NCBI RefSeq assembly: GCF_028561565.1
Contig: NZ_JAQQTE010000004.1
Span: 575,017 to 639,016 of the forward strand
Origin: Gilvibacter sediminis
GTDB taxonomy: Bacteria > Bacteroidota > Bacteroidia > Flavobacteriales > Flavobacteriaceae
DNA length: 64,000 nucleotides
Direction of reading: 5' to 3'
This document shows, in pieces, positions 16,768 to 25,927 of this stretch (position 1 is the first letter of the stretch; every line of letters starts with the position of its first letter). A program made the translations under genes and the position numbers. The notes beneath the pieces were generated by a model. It saw nothing but the letters and a program-made list of their open reading frames with translations, was not told where the DNA came from and ran no database searches.

Positions 16768-17580
16768 ATGGATACTGAAAAAATTATGGATCAGATCGGG
16801 ACTTTAGTCACTGAATACGGTCTAAAGGTCATTGGGGCCATTGTTATTTGGATTGTTGGTTCTTGGATCATCAAGCGCGCTTTGAAAGTGGTGCGTAAAG
16901 CGATGAGTAAATCCAACTATGAGGAAAGTCTTCAACGCTTTTTAGCGAATTTATTGGGTTGGATGCTTAAGCTACTGCTCATTTTGGCCATTTTGGCGAA
17001 CCTAGGCATTGAGACCACTTCCTTTGCTGCTGTGCTTGCTGCCGCTGGTTTGGCAGTAGGGATGGCTTTGCAAGGATCTCTTGGGAATTTTGCAGGTGGA
17101 GTAATGATCTTGATCTTTAAACCTTTCAAGATTGGCGATGTCATTGAAGCTCAAGGAGAATTAGGTTCAGTTAAAGAGATCGATATTTTCACCACAAAGA
17201 TCTTGAAACCTACCAACCGTTTGGCCATCATTCCTAACGGTGCGCTTTCCAACGGGAATATCATCAATTACACAGCAGAAGGAACCTTGCAAGTAAGACA
17301 CACTATTGGAGTGTCTTATGATTCTGACATTAAGCAGACCAGAGAAGTACTCTTAAAAGTGATGCAAGAAACTAATCTTGTTTTGAAAGATCCAGCTCCT
17401 ACGGTGACTGTTGGAGCTTTGGCAGACAGTTCTGTTAATTTTAATGCCTGGTGCTGGTGTGACACCGACAATTACTGGACGGTTTACTTTGAGGTACTAG
17501 AACGTATTAAAATTGCCTTAGACGAAGCCGGTATTGAAATCCCTTACCCACATCAAGTGGAGATCCAAAAGCAGGGATAG
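16768..17580 (+). CDS. small-conductance mechanosensitive channel, MscS family
   Basis: A 270-residue MscS-type channel that opens on membrane tension after osmotic downshock. It has three N-terminal membrane helices (about 18-40, 60-82, 85-115), the TM3 glycine/alanine pattern LAVGMALQGSLGNFAGG and the family signature FKIGDVIEAQGELGSVKEI. The cytoplasmic beta and alpha/beta domains follow to IPYPHQVE. The open frame reaches 16660, but it would overlap the divergent ATP-grasp gene; ATG 16768 (MDTEKIMDQ) follows a TACATTTA box at 16745-16752. A terminator follows. Confidence 0.93.
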   Translation: MDTEKIMDQIGTLVTEYGLKVIGAIVIWIVGSWIIKRALKVVRKAMSKSNYEESLQRFLANLLGWMLKLLLILAILANLGIETTSFAAVLAAAGLAVGMALQGSLGNFAGGVMILIFKPFKIGDVIEAQGELGSVKEIDIFTTKILKPTNRLAIIPNGALSNGNIINYTAEGTLQVRHTIGVSYDSDIKQTREVLLKVMQETNLVLKDPAPTVTVGALADSSVNFNAWCWCDTDNYWTVYFEVLERIKIALDEAGIEIPYPHQVEIQKQG

Positions 17581-17603
17581 TCAATTAGAAAGAAGTTTAA
17601 ATT

Positions 17604-17631
17604 AAAAAAGGGCCTTAGCGGCCCTTTTTTT
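17604..17631. terminator. bidirectional terminator after mscS
   Basis: A-tract, stem GGGCC (17610-17614), loop TTAGC, stem GGCCC (17620-17624), T-tract. It ends both the mscS gene and the convergent surface-protein gene. Confidence 0.85.
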
Positions 17632-17635
17632 ATGT

Positions 17636-18907
17636 TTAGTTGCTGGTGATCCTTATGTTATCGATGGCGATGTCTTCATCGTCAGAATTCAAATTAAAGG
17701 TAATTCGAATGTCTAAGGTAGTCCCCGTTCCAGTGATTGCAGCGTTAAAGTTGGTCCACGTATCTGTGATCACCGTTCCGTCTCCTACTCCATCAAAATC
17801 GGTGTCTAGAGCAGGTTGACTATTAGAACCCGATGCAATGTCAGCCTCAACAGCCAAAAGGTTTTGATATCCTCCACCGTCTATTTGATACTCTATCAAG
17901 AGTTGATCGCCCGTAGCGTCCCAATCTTCATTGGCTCCCTCATCATCCTCAGCGATCAAAATATCAAGCTCTAAATTGATTCCTCCGGTGATATCGATAC
18001 CCGTAATGGTCAAGGTTTGATCACTCGAATAACCTGCCTCTCCATCAATATCCTGCGCTGCAAAGAAATAGGTGCCGTCTGGTGAACCAGAGAAGGTCAC
18101 AGCTTCCGTAGCGGGAGTAAAGGCTAGATCAGACAATTGAGCTCGAGAGAAATAATCGTCAAAACCAGAACGAATATATTGCGGGCTGCTAAGGGCATAT
18201 CGCACTCCGGCTCCATCGGTCTCAAAAGACTCCGTATAGGGTAAAGCAGAAGTACCGTCGTCATCTAAAATGGTTAAGGTGTGAACGCTCGGAGTTCCTA
18301 TAGTTGCTGTACCCAATCCGCCAGAAATAGTACTGATGGTGAATTCAACATCTTCTGCAGCTTCTACGGTGGTATCATCATCAATACTGAATATTGCGAC
18401 TGCAGTATATGCCGTAGTATTTGCGGGAATGATCACGGTCTGAGCCATGGTTTCAGTGAGGTCGGTATAATCATCAGCTTCAATGGTTATGGTTATAGCA
18501 TCTGTCGGTGATGGATTGTCTATGGTGAATTCCAGATCTACACGTCCACTTCCTTCTGATAGGGTTTGCGAGCTTGCAGAATAATAGACCTCAGAACCAA
18601 TTACTGGGCTGGATAAACAGTAGACGTTTTCCCAGTCGGTTCCTCCCCAGATCTGTAAACAATAGTTGCCGTTTGTGGCATCAGCTAAGAAAATAAGTAA
18701 TCCGATATCATCAACACCTGGATTAATTGTTGTTCGCTCCGCAATGGAGCTAACTCTTGGAGGCATGAAGCCTTTAAAATTCGTGCCGTCAGAAGAACTG
18801 CTTACTTCCAGCATCGCGGCATCGCTTGGATTGGTGGTTCCTATTCCAACTTGGGCAAGGGAAATTGCGCCCACCAGGAGGAAAAGTGAGGTTATTAAAG
18901 AACGCAT
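17636..18907 (-). CDS. secreted Calx-beta-domain surface protein
   Basis: A 423-residue exported protein with signal peptide (MRSLITSLFLLVGAISLAQ). It begins after cleavage with VGIGTTNPS and FKGFMPPRVSS, a pattern common in flavobacterial cell-surface proteins. A Calx-beta-like domain spans about 105-215 (EGSGRVDLEFTIDNPS to HTLTILDDDG), followed by a jelly-roll-like region (about 225-420) rich in Asp and Gly that may bind calcium. No type IX sorting domain is evident at the C-terminus (NIRITSN). I start at ATG 18907, seven codons inside the open frame, because it puts the signal peptide at the N-terminus. Adhesion or carbohydrate contact is a guess. Confidence 0.7.
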   Translation of the reverse strand: MRSLITSLFLLVGAISLAQVGIGTTNPSDAAMLEVSSSSDGTNFKGFMPPRVSSIAERTTINPGVDDIGLLIFLADATNGNYCLQIWGGTDWENVYCLSSPVIGSEVYYSASSQTLSEGSGRVDLEFTIDNPSPTDAITITIEADDYTDLTETMAQTVIIPANTTAYTAVAIFSIDDDTTVEAAEDVEFTISTISGGLGTATIGTPSVHTLTILDDDGTSALPYTESFETDGAGVRYALSSPQYIRSGFDDYFSRAQLSDLAFTPATEAVTFSGSPDGTYFFAAQDIDGEAGYSSDQTLTITGIDITGGINLELDILIAEDDEGANEDWDATGDQLLIEYQIDGGGYQNLLAVEADIASGSNSQPALDTDFDGVGDGTVITDTWTNFNAAITGTGTTLDIRITFNLNSDDEDIAIDNIRITSN

Positions 18908-19014
18908 AGGATTGAAAATTTGACACAATCTACGCGAAAAAAGTTAACTACAAGTTACCAATTTATAAACTTGTAGATACTTTCGTTAAAGGACGATTAA
19001 TCAGGTTAAAAGGG

Positions 19015-20337
19015 CTATTTCACCTCCTCATAATGGTCGTCCCATTCCTGAGGTTTTGGATCTCCCAGCTTGCCAACGGACTTCGCAACTATCATAGATA
19101 CTGTTGCATCTCCAGTGACATTCACTACCGTTCTGCACATGTCCAGTGGACGGTCCACAGCAAAGATCAAAGCCAAGGCGATCGGCATCATTTCTGCGGG
19201 AAATCCAACAGCTTCCAAGACAATGACCAGCATCACCATTCCAGCTCCCGGTACAGCGGCAGAACCAATTGAAGCCAAAAGTGCCGTAAGTACTATGGTC
19301 AATTGATTGCTAAAGATCAATCCTTCCGGCCAGAGCACCTGCATAATGAACACCGCAGCTACAGCCTGATAAAGACTCGTACCATCCATATTGATGGTCG
19401 CCCCTACAGGAAGCACAAAACTAGAAACCTCTTTATCCACACCGATATGCTCTTCTACGCGTTCCATAGTAACCGGCAAGGTTGCCGCGCTGGAGCTCGT
19501 AGAGAAAGCCAATAATTGTGCTGGACTTATTTGTTTTAAAAACCAGATCGGATTCTTTTTGGCAATAGTCGCCACAAGAATCATATAGAAGCAGATCATC
19601 AGCAATAAACCAGTGAATACAACACCGGCATAGAACAGTAATCTCTTGAGAATTTCAGGGTCATCGGCAGTCACAACTACTTGCGCCAATAGTGCAAATA
19701 CGGCTACAGGCGCACTTAACATGATCAAGTCTACCATTTTCAAAACCACATCGTTGAGGGAATCAAATAGGTCTTTTAGCGGTTTCGCAGCCTTTTCACC
19801 GATCAAAAGCATAGAGATCCCAAAGAGGATGGTAAAGAAGATCACCTGAAGCATCAAACCGTTATTACTAAAGGCTTTAAACGCATTATCGGGAACCATT
19901 TCCACTAAGAACTGCAAAGGACCGCGTTCCTTCCCTGCTTCTTGGATCTTTGAAGTAACCCCAGAGTTATCTGCATAGGTTTCTGAGAGTTTCGCTACGG
20001 TCTCCTCAGAGATACCGTCTCCAGGCTGAGCAATATTTACCAGAACTAATCCTATAGAGATAGCGATCACTGTGGTTAAAATATAGGTCACAATGGTTCT
20101 GAGGCCAATATTTCTGAATTTGGAAATGTCTTTTAAGTCGGAGATTCCTTTGATCAAGGAAGCCAAGATCAAGGGTATTGCAATGAGTTTTAACAGCTTT
20201 ACAAAGATGGTTCCGAAGGGATTGATCCAGTCGCCAACGAATTCCTTACCTCCAGAAACACTGGTCATGATAAATCCGAAGATAATTCCCAGAAGCATCC
20301 CGATGAGGATCTTCCAGTGTAAAGCCATTTTTTTCAT
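19015..20337 (-). CDS. dicarboxylate/amino acid:cation symporter (DAACS family)
   Basis: A 440-residue membrane protein of the glutamate/dicarboxylate:H+ or Na+ symporter family. Visible signatures are the serine-rich re-entrant loop AFSTSSSAATLPVTM, the NMDGTSLYQ cation-binding motif and the second loop GSAAVPGAGMVM; IFAVDRPLDMCRTVVNVTGD carries the substrate-binding Asp and Asn. These favour dicarboxylate or acidic amino acid transport. The gene ends 17 bases from chorismate synthase and could be cotranscribed with it, though no functional link is obvious. Confidence 0.93.
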   Translation of the reverse strand: MKKMALHWKILIGMLLGIIFGFIMTSVSGGKEFVGDWINPFGTIFVKLLKLIAIPLILASLIKGISDLKDISKFRNIGLRTIVTYILTTVIAISIGLVLVNIAQPGDGISEETVAKLSETYADNSGVTSKIQEAGKERGPLQFLVEMVPDNAFKAFSNNGLMLQVIFFTILFGISMLLIGEKAAKPLKDLFDSLNDVVLKMVDLIMLSAPVAVFALLAQVVVTADDPEILKRLLFYAGVVFTGLLLMICFYMILVATIAKKNPIWFLKQISPAQLLAFSTSSSAATLPVTMERVEEHIGVDKEVSSFVLPVGATINMDGTSLYQAVAAVFIMQVLWPEGLIFSNQLTIVLTALLASIGSAAVPGAGMVMLVIVLEAVGFPAEMMPIALALIFAVDRPLDMCRTVVNVTGDATVSMIVAKSVGKLGDPKPQEWDDHYEEVK

Positions 20338-20354
20338 ATTTAAGTGGGTTTGGC

Positions 20355-21419
20355 CTACAATTTAGCCAATTTATTTAATAACCATGCATCTGCCAATACT
20401 AGAGCGGCCATTGCTTCAACGATAGGCACGGCACGAGGAACCACGCAGGGGTCGTGACGTCCTTTTCCTTGCATTTCTACCAAGGCCCCTTCACTGTTGA
20501 GGGCTTCTTGTTTTTGCATGATAGTAGCGACAGGCTTAAAGCCTACCTTGAAGTAAATGTCTTCTCCGTTGCTGATTCCGCCTTGTACCCCACCACTGTG
20601 GTTGGTCTTAGTTGAACCGTCTGCATTGAAAAGATCGTTGTGTTGACTTCCTTTTAAACGCGTGCCTTCAAAACCGGACCCGTATTCAAAACCTTTAACG
20701 GCATTAATGGAAAGCATGGCTTTGCCTAATTCTGCGTGGAGTTTGTCAAATACCGGTTCGCCTAAGCCAACAGGCACTCCTTGGATCACACAGCTAATGC
20801 TCCCACCCACTGTGTCACCTTCTTTTCGGATCTCTCGGATCAAGGCTTCCATTTGCTCGGCCATAGCCGGGTCTGGACATCTTACCGGATTGCTCTCGGT
20901 CAAAGTGAAATCTAGATCTTGATAGGGTTTTTCTAATTGAAGGTCTCCCACAGCAGATACATAAGCATTAATGCTGATGTTACCTAACAGTTGCTTTGCC
21001 AAAGCTCCGGCAACTACACGACAAGCCGTTTCACGAGCAGAAGATCTTCCTCCACCCCTATAGTCGCGCAGGCCGTATTTCTGTTGGTAAGTATAGTCTG
21101 CGTGTGAAGGTCTGTAGGTATCTTTTATGTGGCTGTAGTCCTTGGATTTTTGGTTGGTATTCTCAATGACAAAACCGATGGGCGTTCCTGTAGTAACGCC
21201 TTCAAAAATACCCGAAAGGAACTTTACTTGATCCGTTTCTTTACGTTGAGTTACAATTGCTGATTGCCCAGGTTTTCTGCGGATCATTTCTGCCTGAATG
21301 GCATCAAAATCTACCGTCAAGCCCGCTGGGCAGCCGTCAATAATTCCGCCTAAAGCTAGGCCGTGAGACTCGCCAAAAGTGGTGAGTTTAAAAACAGTTC
21401 CAAAAGTATTTCCTGCCAT
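20355..21419 (-). CDS. aroC: chorismate synthase
   Basis: AroC converts 5-enolpyruvylshikimate 3-phosphate to chorismate, the last shared step for aromatic amino acids and folate, using reduced FMN. The 354-residue chain has the family signatures [17 protein letters not shown] (about 13-29) and [20 protein letters not shown] (about 120-139), and [20 protein letters not shown] further on. Length is normal. A TACCTTTG box lies 16 bases upstream of the ATG. Confidence 0.97.
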   Translation of the reverse strand: MAGNTFGTVFKLTTFGESHGLALGGIIDGCPAGLTVDFDAIQAEMIRRKPGQSAIVTQRKETDQVKFLSGIFEGVTTGTPIGFVIENTNQKSKDYSHIKDTYRPSHADYTYQQKYGLRDYRGGGRSSARETACRVVAGALAKQLLGNISINAYVSAVGDLQLEKPYQDLDFTLTESNPVRCPDPAMAEQMEALIREIRKEGDTVGGSISCVIQGVPVGLGEPVFDKLHAELGKAMLSINAVKGFEYGSGFEGTRLKGSQHNDLFNADGSTKTNHSGGVQGGISNGEDIYFKVGFKPVATIMQKQEALNSEGALVEMQGKGRHDPCVVPRAVPIVEAMAALVLADAWLLNKLAKL

Positions 21420-21435
21420 GATAATCGATCAGAGA

Positions 21436-21443
21436 CAAAGGTA
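21436..21443 (-). promoter_or_regulatory. TACCTTTG -7 box of aroC
   Basis: A perfect minus-strand TAnnTTTG match 16 bases before the aroC ATG at 21419. No convincing TTG at the right distance. Confidence 0.45.
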
Positions 21444-21592
21444 ATTTATCAGTGGGAATATTAAAAGCTACAAACCGCTTAATATTCAGGAAACAAAGCC
21501 TAAAAATGGGTAACAGTTTTGCAACCTACTCGTAATAAATCACTAACGATTTCTCATAAAAAATTTGCGCCCTTTGTAATACTAAATCTACA

Positions 21593-22426
21593 GTGTTGAA
21601 AAGGAAGGTGAAAGTAGTGGTGATTTCTGATGTGCATTTGGGCACTTACGGCTGTCATGCGCGAGAATTGCTGTATTATTTAAATTCAGTACAACCCAAG
21701 ATCTTGATCTTGAATGGAGATATTATAGACATCTGGCAGTTCAGAAAACGCTATTTCCCCAAGTCACATATGCTGGTGATCAAAAAGATCCTTGCGCTTG
21801 CGGCTAAGGGCACTAAGGTTTATTATTTAACCGGGAACCACGACGAAAAACTCAGGAAATTCACAGATACCCATATGGGTAATTTGCACGTCATGGATAA
21901 ACTGGTTTTAAAGTTGGACGATAAAAAGGCCTGGTTCTTCCACGGAGATGTTTTTGACGCTTCCATAAAACACGCCAAATGGCTCGCTAAATTGGGGGGT
22001 TGGGGTTACGACCTTCTGATTTTGTTCAATCGCGCTTTAAACTGGGTTTTAAAACTGATCGGGCGTGATAAATACTCACTGTCCAAGCGGATCAAGAACA
22101 GCGTTAAATCCGCAGTAAAGTTCATAAGCAACTTTGAAGAAACTGCAGCAGAGCTGGCCATTGAGAACGAATACGACTTTGTAGTCTGCGGGCATATCCA
22201 TCAGCCTGCGATCAAAAAAGTAAAGAACAAAAAAGGGCGCACCTTATATTTAAATAGTGGCGATTGGGTTGAGAATCTCACGGCCTTAGAATACAACAAT
22301 AAAACTTGGAAGCTCTTCTCTTACAAGACCAGAGAACGCGTCATGAAATTGGATCGGACTGAAAATGTGGACGCTGAGATCATGCCAGATGTAATTTCTG
22401 CATTTGTAGGACTCAATGAGCTTTAA
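21593..22426 (+). CDS. LpxH-like metallophosphoesterase
   Basis: A 277-residue calcineurin-like phosphoesterase. Metal-binding motifs appear in order: ISDVHLG (near 10-16), NGDIIDIW (near 39-46), TGNHDEKL (near 79-86), FHGDVFD and CGHIHQP (near 199-205). It is close to UDP-2,3-diacylglucosamine diphosphatase (LpxH), acting in lipid A synthesis, but longer than classical LpxH. The start is a GTG at 21593; TTG at 21596 is an alternative. Its last 14 bases overlap the convergent oxidase gene. Confidence 0.82.
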   Translation: MLKRKVKVVVISDVHLGTYGCHARELLYYLNSVQPKILILNGDIIDIWQFRKRYFPKSHMLVIKKILALAAKGTKVYYLTGNHDEKLRKFTDTHMGNLHVMDKLVLKLDDKKAWFFHGDVFDASIKHAKWLAKLGGWGYDLLILFNRALNWVLKLIGRDKYSLSKRIKNSVKSAVKFISNFEETAAELAIENEYDFVVCGHIHQPAIKKVKNKKGRTLYLNSGDWVENLTALEYNNKTWKLFSYKTRERVMKLDRTENVDAEIMPDVISAFVGLNEL

Positions 22427-25325
22427 GTGCTTTTTTAAGGATAGTGACGGGGTGCTGCGCTATTCTACGGGTTCCGTCTTCAATTTGATGCCTGCAACTC
22501 GTGCCATTCGCTGCAATGAGGGTTGTTGAATCGGCTTTAGATACCGCCGGAAACAACGTTTGCGCTCCGATTTTCATACTGATCTCATAATGCTCCTTCT
22601 CGTACCCAAAGCTTCCTGCCATACCGCAACATCCCGATGGAATGATTGTGGGTTTATAATTCTCAGGCAAATTCAGCATATCAAAAGTGCATTTTTGATC
22701 ACTCAAAGCCTTTTGATAACAGTGATTGTGAATTTTAACTCGAGCCTCTTCAGTCGTAAATTGAGCCGAGGAAATATTCCCTGCAGCAGCTTCTTGAGCA
22801 ATAAATTCTTCTATGAGCATTGCCTGTTTAGCCAACTGCTCTGCCGCTGCTTTATCCGAACTCATATATCGGTATTCATCTCTAAAGCCCAATATGGCTG
22901 AGGGTTCTATCCCTACCAAGACGTCATTTGCTCCTAATTGAGGAGCAAGTTGAGCCACATTGCTATCAATAACCTCAGAAGCCTCCTCCAAATAGCCTTT
23001 GGAAAGTAAAGCCCTTGCACTGTTCAAACCGCGGATTGGTTTTACTGCGTAACCCAAGCCAGCCAGCAGGTCATAAGCATCTTGAGCGATCTCTTTGTCA
23101 AAATGCTCGCAGAATTCATCTATATACAAAAGGACTTGAGGTAAGGCATCTTTTTTTGCTTCTGACTTTGCATGGAATTCAAATTGATGCGTGCTTAATG
23201 CTGGCAGCTTACGTCTGCGGTCAATACCGTAGAATCGTTTAATGGGATTACTCATAAATCCTCTAATGAATAAAGCATTACTCAACTTCGGAAGTTTTGC
23301 CAATAAGGCCGTCTTGGCGTCACTCTTGGCAAAAAAACGATCCCTCGGCTTCTCCCCTTTTTCTTTGCGATGTTGGTATTGGATCTCCGCTTTGAATTTG
23401 GCCACATTCACATTGCTCGGACATTCATTACTACAGGCCTTACAGCTTATACAGAGGTCCATCACTTTGTGAAGTTCAGGCTGAGTAAAGGGGTTTGATT
23501 CTACAGTGTTGGTCAGTAGTTCTCTCAATACGTTGGCACGAGCTCGAGTAGTATCCTTTTCATCTCGAGTGGCGTGATAACTTGGACAAAGCGTCCCATT
23601 GCCAGGCAGTTTTCTGCAATCTCCGGAACCGTTGCACTGTTCTGTAGCACGCAGTAAACCTTGACTTTCACTAAAGTCCAAAAAAGTAGTCACCTTAGGC
23701 TCTTTACGATCGGGCACATATCGGAGCCGCTGATCAATAGCCCAGGCGTCCACGATCTTCCCGCGATTGAAAATACTATGAGGATCAAACGCTTGCTTTA
23801 CAGACTTAATATAGCCATAGACCTCCTCTCCCAGCATTTCAGGCAAAAGCGATCCGCGGACAATCCCATCTCCGTGTTCTCCAGATAAGGAACCGCGATA
23901 CTTTTTAACCAAGACAGCGACCGCTGCGGTGATGTCTTTAAATTTCTTTACGTCTTGTGATTGCTTGAGATTCAGAATGGGCCTTAAGTGCAACTCTCCT
24001 GCTCCAGCATGAGCGTAATAGACCACTTGCTGATCAAACTCAGTCATGAGCTGAGTAAATTCTGAGATGTATTCCGAAAGATCTTCTACCGCCACAGCAG
24101 TATCTTCTATACACGCAACAGCCTTAGCATCTCCAATCATATTGCCCAAAAGTCCAAGCCCTGCTTTGCGCAATTCCATGGCCTGATCTATTTGAACTCC
24201 TTTTAAAACAGGCAGTGCATAAGCCCTTCCAGAATCTTTTAAGCTTTTTAAAAGTGTATCAATAGCTCGGTTTAAAGATTCTGGGCTGTCTTCACAGAGT
24301 TCAAGCAGTAGCACGGCTTGAGGATCCTGCTCAATGAAAGCTCTATAAGGCCTATACTTAGCATTATTTACGGTACAATCCAAGATCTTTTTGTCCATGA
24401 GCTCACAACTGTAGAGTTTGTGTCTCATCAGCGGAGCTACATCTTTTAAACAAGCTTCAACGCTTGCGTATTGCGGTGCGATCAGCGCTCGATGCTTTGG
24501 AGGAAGCTCATCCAAGGCCAGAGTGATCTTAGTCACCAAGCCGAGCGTGCCTTCGCTTCCGGCAATGAGTTTGGCCAAATTGAACGGATTTTCACCCCCA
24601 AAAGGCTCCATTTCTAATAGCGCATCTAACGCATAACCCGTATTACGACGGTGAATTTCTTTTTTAGGAAAGACCTCATGGATCTTTTGCTGAGCTTCTT
24701 TGGAGGCCAGTAATTCCTTGAGTTGCCTGTAAATTTTACCCAACGCCGTTTCTGAATCTGCGACTTGGTTAAAGGATGCTAAGGTTTCCTCTTTAAGACT
24801 GACTTTACTTCCGTCGTAAAGGATCATGTCTAAAGCGATCAGTTTATCTCGCGTTACGCCATAACGAATAGAAGTTGTCCCAGAAGAGTTATTTCCAACC
24901 ATCCCGCCAATCATACACCGATTAGAGGTGGAGGTATTCGGGCCAAAAAGCAAACCCTGAGGCGCTAATTGCTCATTCAGGTCATCCCTAATGACCCCGG
25001 GCGCTACCGTGACCCTTCGATTCGCAATATCAATATCGTGAACTTGTGTGAAGTGCTTTGAAAAGTCCAAGACTATTCCATCCGTCACACATTGACCCGC
25101 TAATGAGGTTCCTGCAGTGCGCGCTGTTAGGCTGATTTGATGGGTTGTCGCAAATGAAATCAAGGCTTGAAGATCTGCTTCAGATTTCGGATAAGCTACC
25201 GCCAATGGTAATTCCCGATACACGGAAGCATCTGTAGCATAAAGCTGCTTGTGCAACCGATCCCAATGGATTTCACCTTGAAGCTTTTCCTGTAAAGCCT
25301 TTAAAGAAGCGTCTAGCTTGGACAT
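22413..25325 (-). CDS. YdiJ-like FAD-linked oxidase with iron-sulfur and CCG domains
   Basis: A 970-residue fusion. The N-terminal FAD-binding type-4 domain (about 30-260) has TARTAGTSLAGQCVTDG and GGMVGNNSSGTTSIRYGVT; a FAD-oxidase C domain follows to about 520 with GEHGDGIVRG. Iron-sulfur motif CISCKACSNECPSNV lies near 625 and a CCG-type element PSGCCGMAGSFGYEKEHYE near 895. This matches D-2-hydroxyacid (D-lactate or D-2-hydroxyglutarate) dehydrogenases that pass electrons to the membrane. ATG 25325 sits 4 bases after a TACCTTTA box, which favours it over 25361. Confidence 0.88.
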   Translation of the reverse strand: MSKLDASLKALQEKLQGEIHWDRLHKQLYATDASVYRELPLAVAYPKSEADLQALISFATTHQISLTARTAGTSLAGQCVTDGIVLDFSKHFTQVHDIDIANRRVTVAPGVIRDDLNEQLAPQGLLFGPNTSTSNRCMIGGMVGNNSSGTTSIRYGVTRDKLIALDMILYDGSKVSLKEETLASFNQVADSETALGKIYRQLKELLASKEAQQKIHEVFPKKEIHRRNTGYALDALLEMEPFGGENPFNLAKLIAGSEGTLGLVTKITLALDELPPKHRALIAPQYASVEACLKDVAPLMRHKLYSCELMDKKILDCTVNNAKYRPYRAFIEQDPQAVLLLELCEDSPESLNRAIDTLLKSLKDSGRAYALPVLKGVQIDQAMELRKAGLGLLGNMIGDAKAVACIEDTAVAVEDLSEYISEFTQLMTEFDQQVVYYAHAGAGELHLRPILNLKQSQDVKKFKDITAAVAVLVKKYRGSLSGEHGDGIVRGSLLPEMLGEEVYGYIKSVKQAFDPHSIFNRGKIVDAWAIDQRLRYVPDRKEPKVTTFLDFSESQGLLRATEQCNGSGDCRKLPGNGTLCPSYHATRDEKDTTRARANVLRELLTNTVESNPFTQPELHKVMDLCISCKACSNECPSNVNVAKFKAEIQYQHRKEKGEKPRDRFFAKSDAKTALLAKLPKLSNALFIRGFMSNPIKRFYGIDRRRKLPALSTHQFEFHAKSEAKKDALPQVLLYIDEFCEHFDKEIAQDAYDLLAGLGYAVKPIRGLNSARALLSKGYLEEASEVIDSNVAQLAPQLGANDVLVGIEPSAILGFRDEYRYMSSDKAAAEQLAKQAMLIEEFIAQEAAAGNISSAQFTTEEARVKIHNHCYQKALSDQKCTFDMLNLPENYKPTIIPSGCCGMAGSFGYEKEHYEISMKIGAQTLFPAVSKADSTTLIAANGTSCRHQIEDGTRRIAQHPVTILKKALKAH

Positions 25326-25329
25326 GGAA

Positions 25330-25337
25330 TAAAGGTA
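25330..25337 (-). promoter_or_regulatory. TACCTTTA -7 box, 4 bases before ATG (possible leaderless mRNA)
   Basis: Minus-strand TACCTTTA followed by TTCC and the ATG at 25325. A TTG lies 21 bases further upstream. If transcription starts about 7 bases after the box, the message would have almost no leader. The same arrangement occurs at 52464-52476. Confidence 0.45.
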
Positions 25338-25441
25338 AGAACTTAAAGCTCCATCTGCCAAGATTCTAGGATCGGGTTTTTAATTAAAATAATTTAACTG
25401 TTGTATCTTCGTTTAACTAGTAATTCTTAAACAGACTGAAT

Positions 25442-25927
25442 ATGAGAACTACCTTATTTTGTTTATTATGCCTTATCGGTATTGGGTTTAGTGCATCCGC
25501 TCAGCGAATTTCAAAAAACGCCTTGGGATTGCGTATTGGAGATGATGACGGTTTTGGCGCAGAGATCAGTTATCAGCGCGCCTTGTTTGAATCCAATCGT
25601 TTGGAGTTTAACTTGGGTATCCGATCAGGAAACAATTATGACGGGTTCAAATTAACGGCACTACACCAATGGCTATTTCCATTAGACGGTAACTTCAATT
25701 GGTACGTAGGTGCTGGTGGAGGTGCTGGCGTATACAGTATTGACAATGATCTTCCTGGAAATGATGATACCGATTCGTTTGCTTTTATAGCAGGAAACGC
25801 GGGTATTGAATACAACTTCAACATTCCACTAATACTCTCTATAGACGTGAGACCAGAAATTGGCTTCGGGGATTTTAACGACGATTTTGACTTTGACCTC
25901 GGGCTCGGTATTCGCTATCAATTCTAA
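25442..25927 (+). CDS. outer-membrane beta-barrel protein
   Basis: A 161-residue exported protein: signal peptide MRTTLFCLLCLIGIGFSASA, then alternating hydrophobic and polar strands (GAEISYQRAL, NRLEFNLGIRSG, FNWYVGAGGGAGVY) and a terminal aromatic residue (GLGIRYQF), as expected for a small OmpA/OmpW-like barrel. Periplasmic turns are Asp/Gly/Asn rich. Function is unknown. A TATCTTCG element at 25404-25411 may be its -7 box. Its stop TAA overlaps the stop TAG of convergent bshA. Confidence 0.75.
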   Translation: MRTTLFCLLCLIGIGFSASAQRISKNALGLRIGDDDGFGAEISYQRALFESNRLEFNLGIRSGNNYDGFKLTALHQWLFPLDGNFNWYVGAGGGAGVYSIDNDLPGNDDTDSFAFIAGNAGIEYNFNIPLILSIDVRPEIGFGDFNDDFDFDLGLGIRYQF

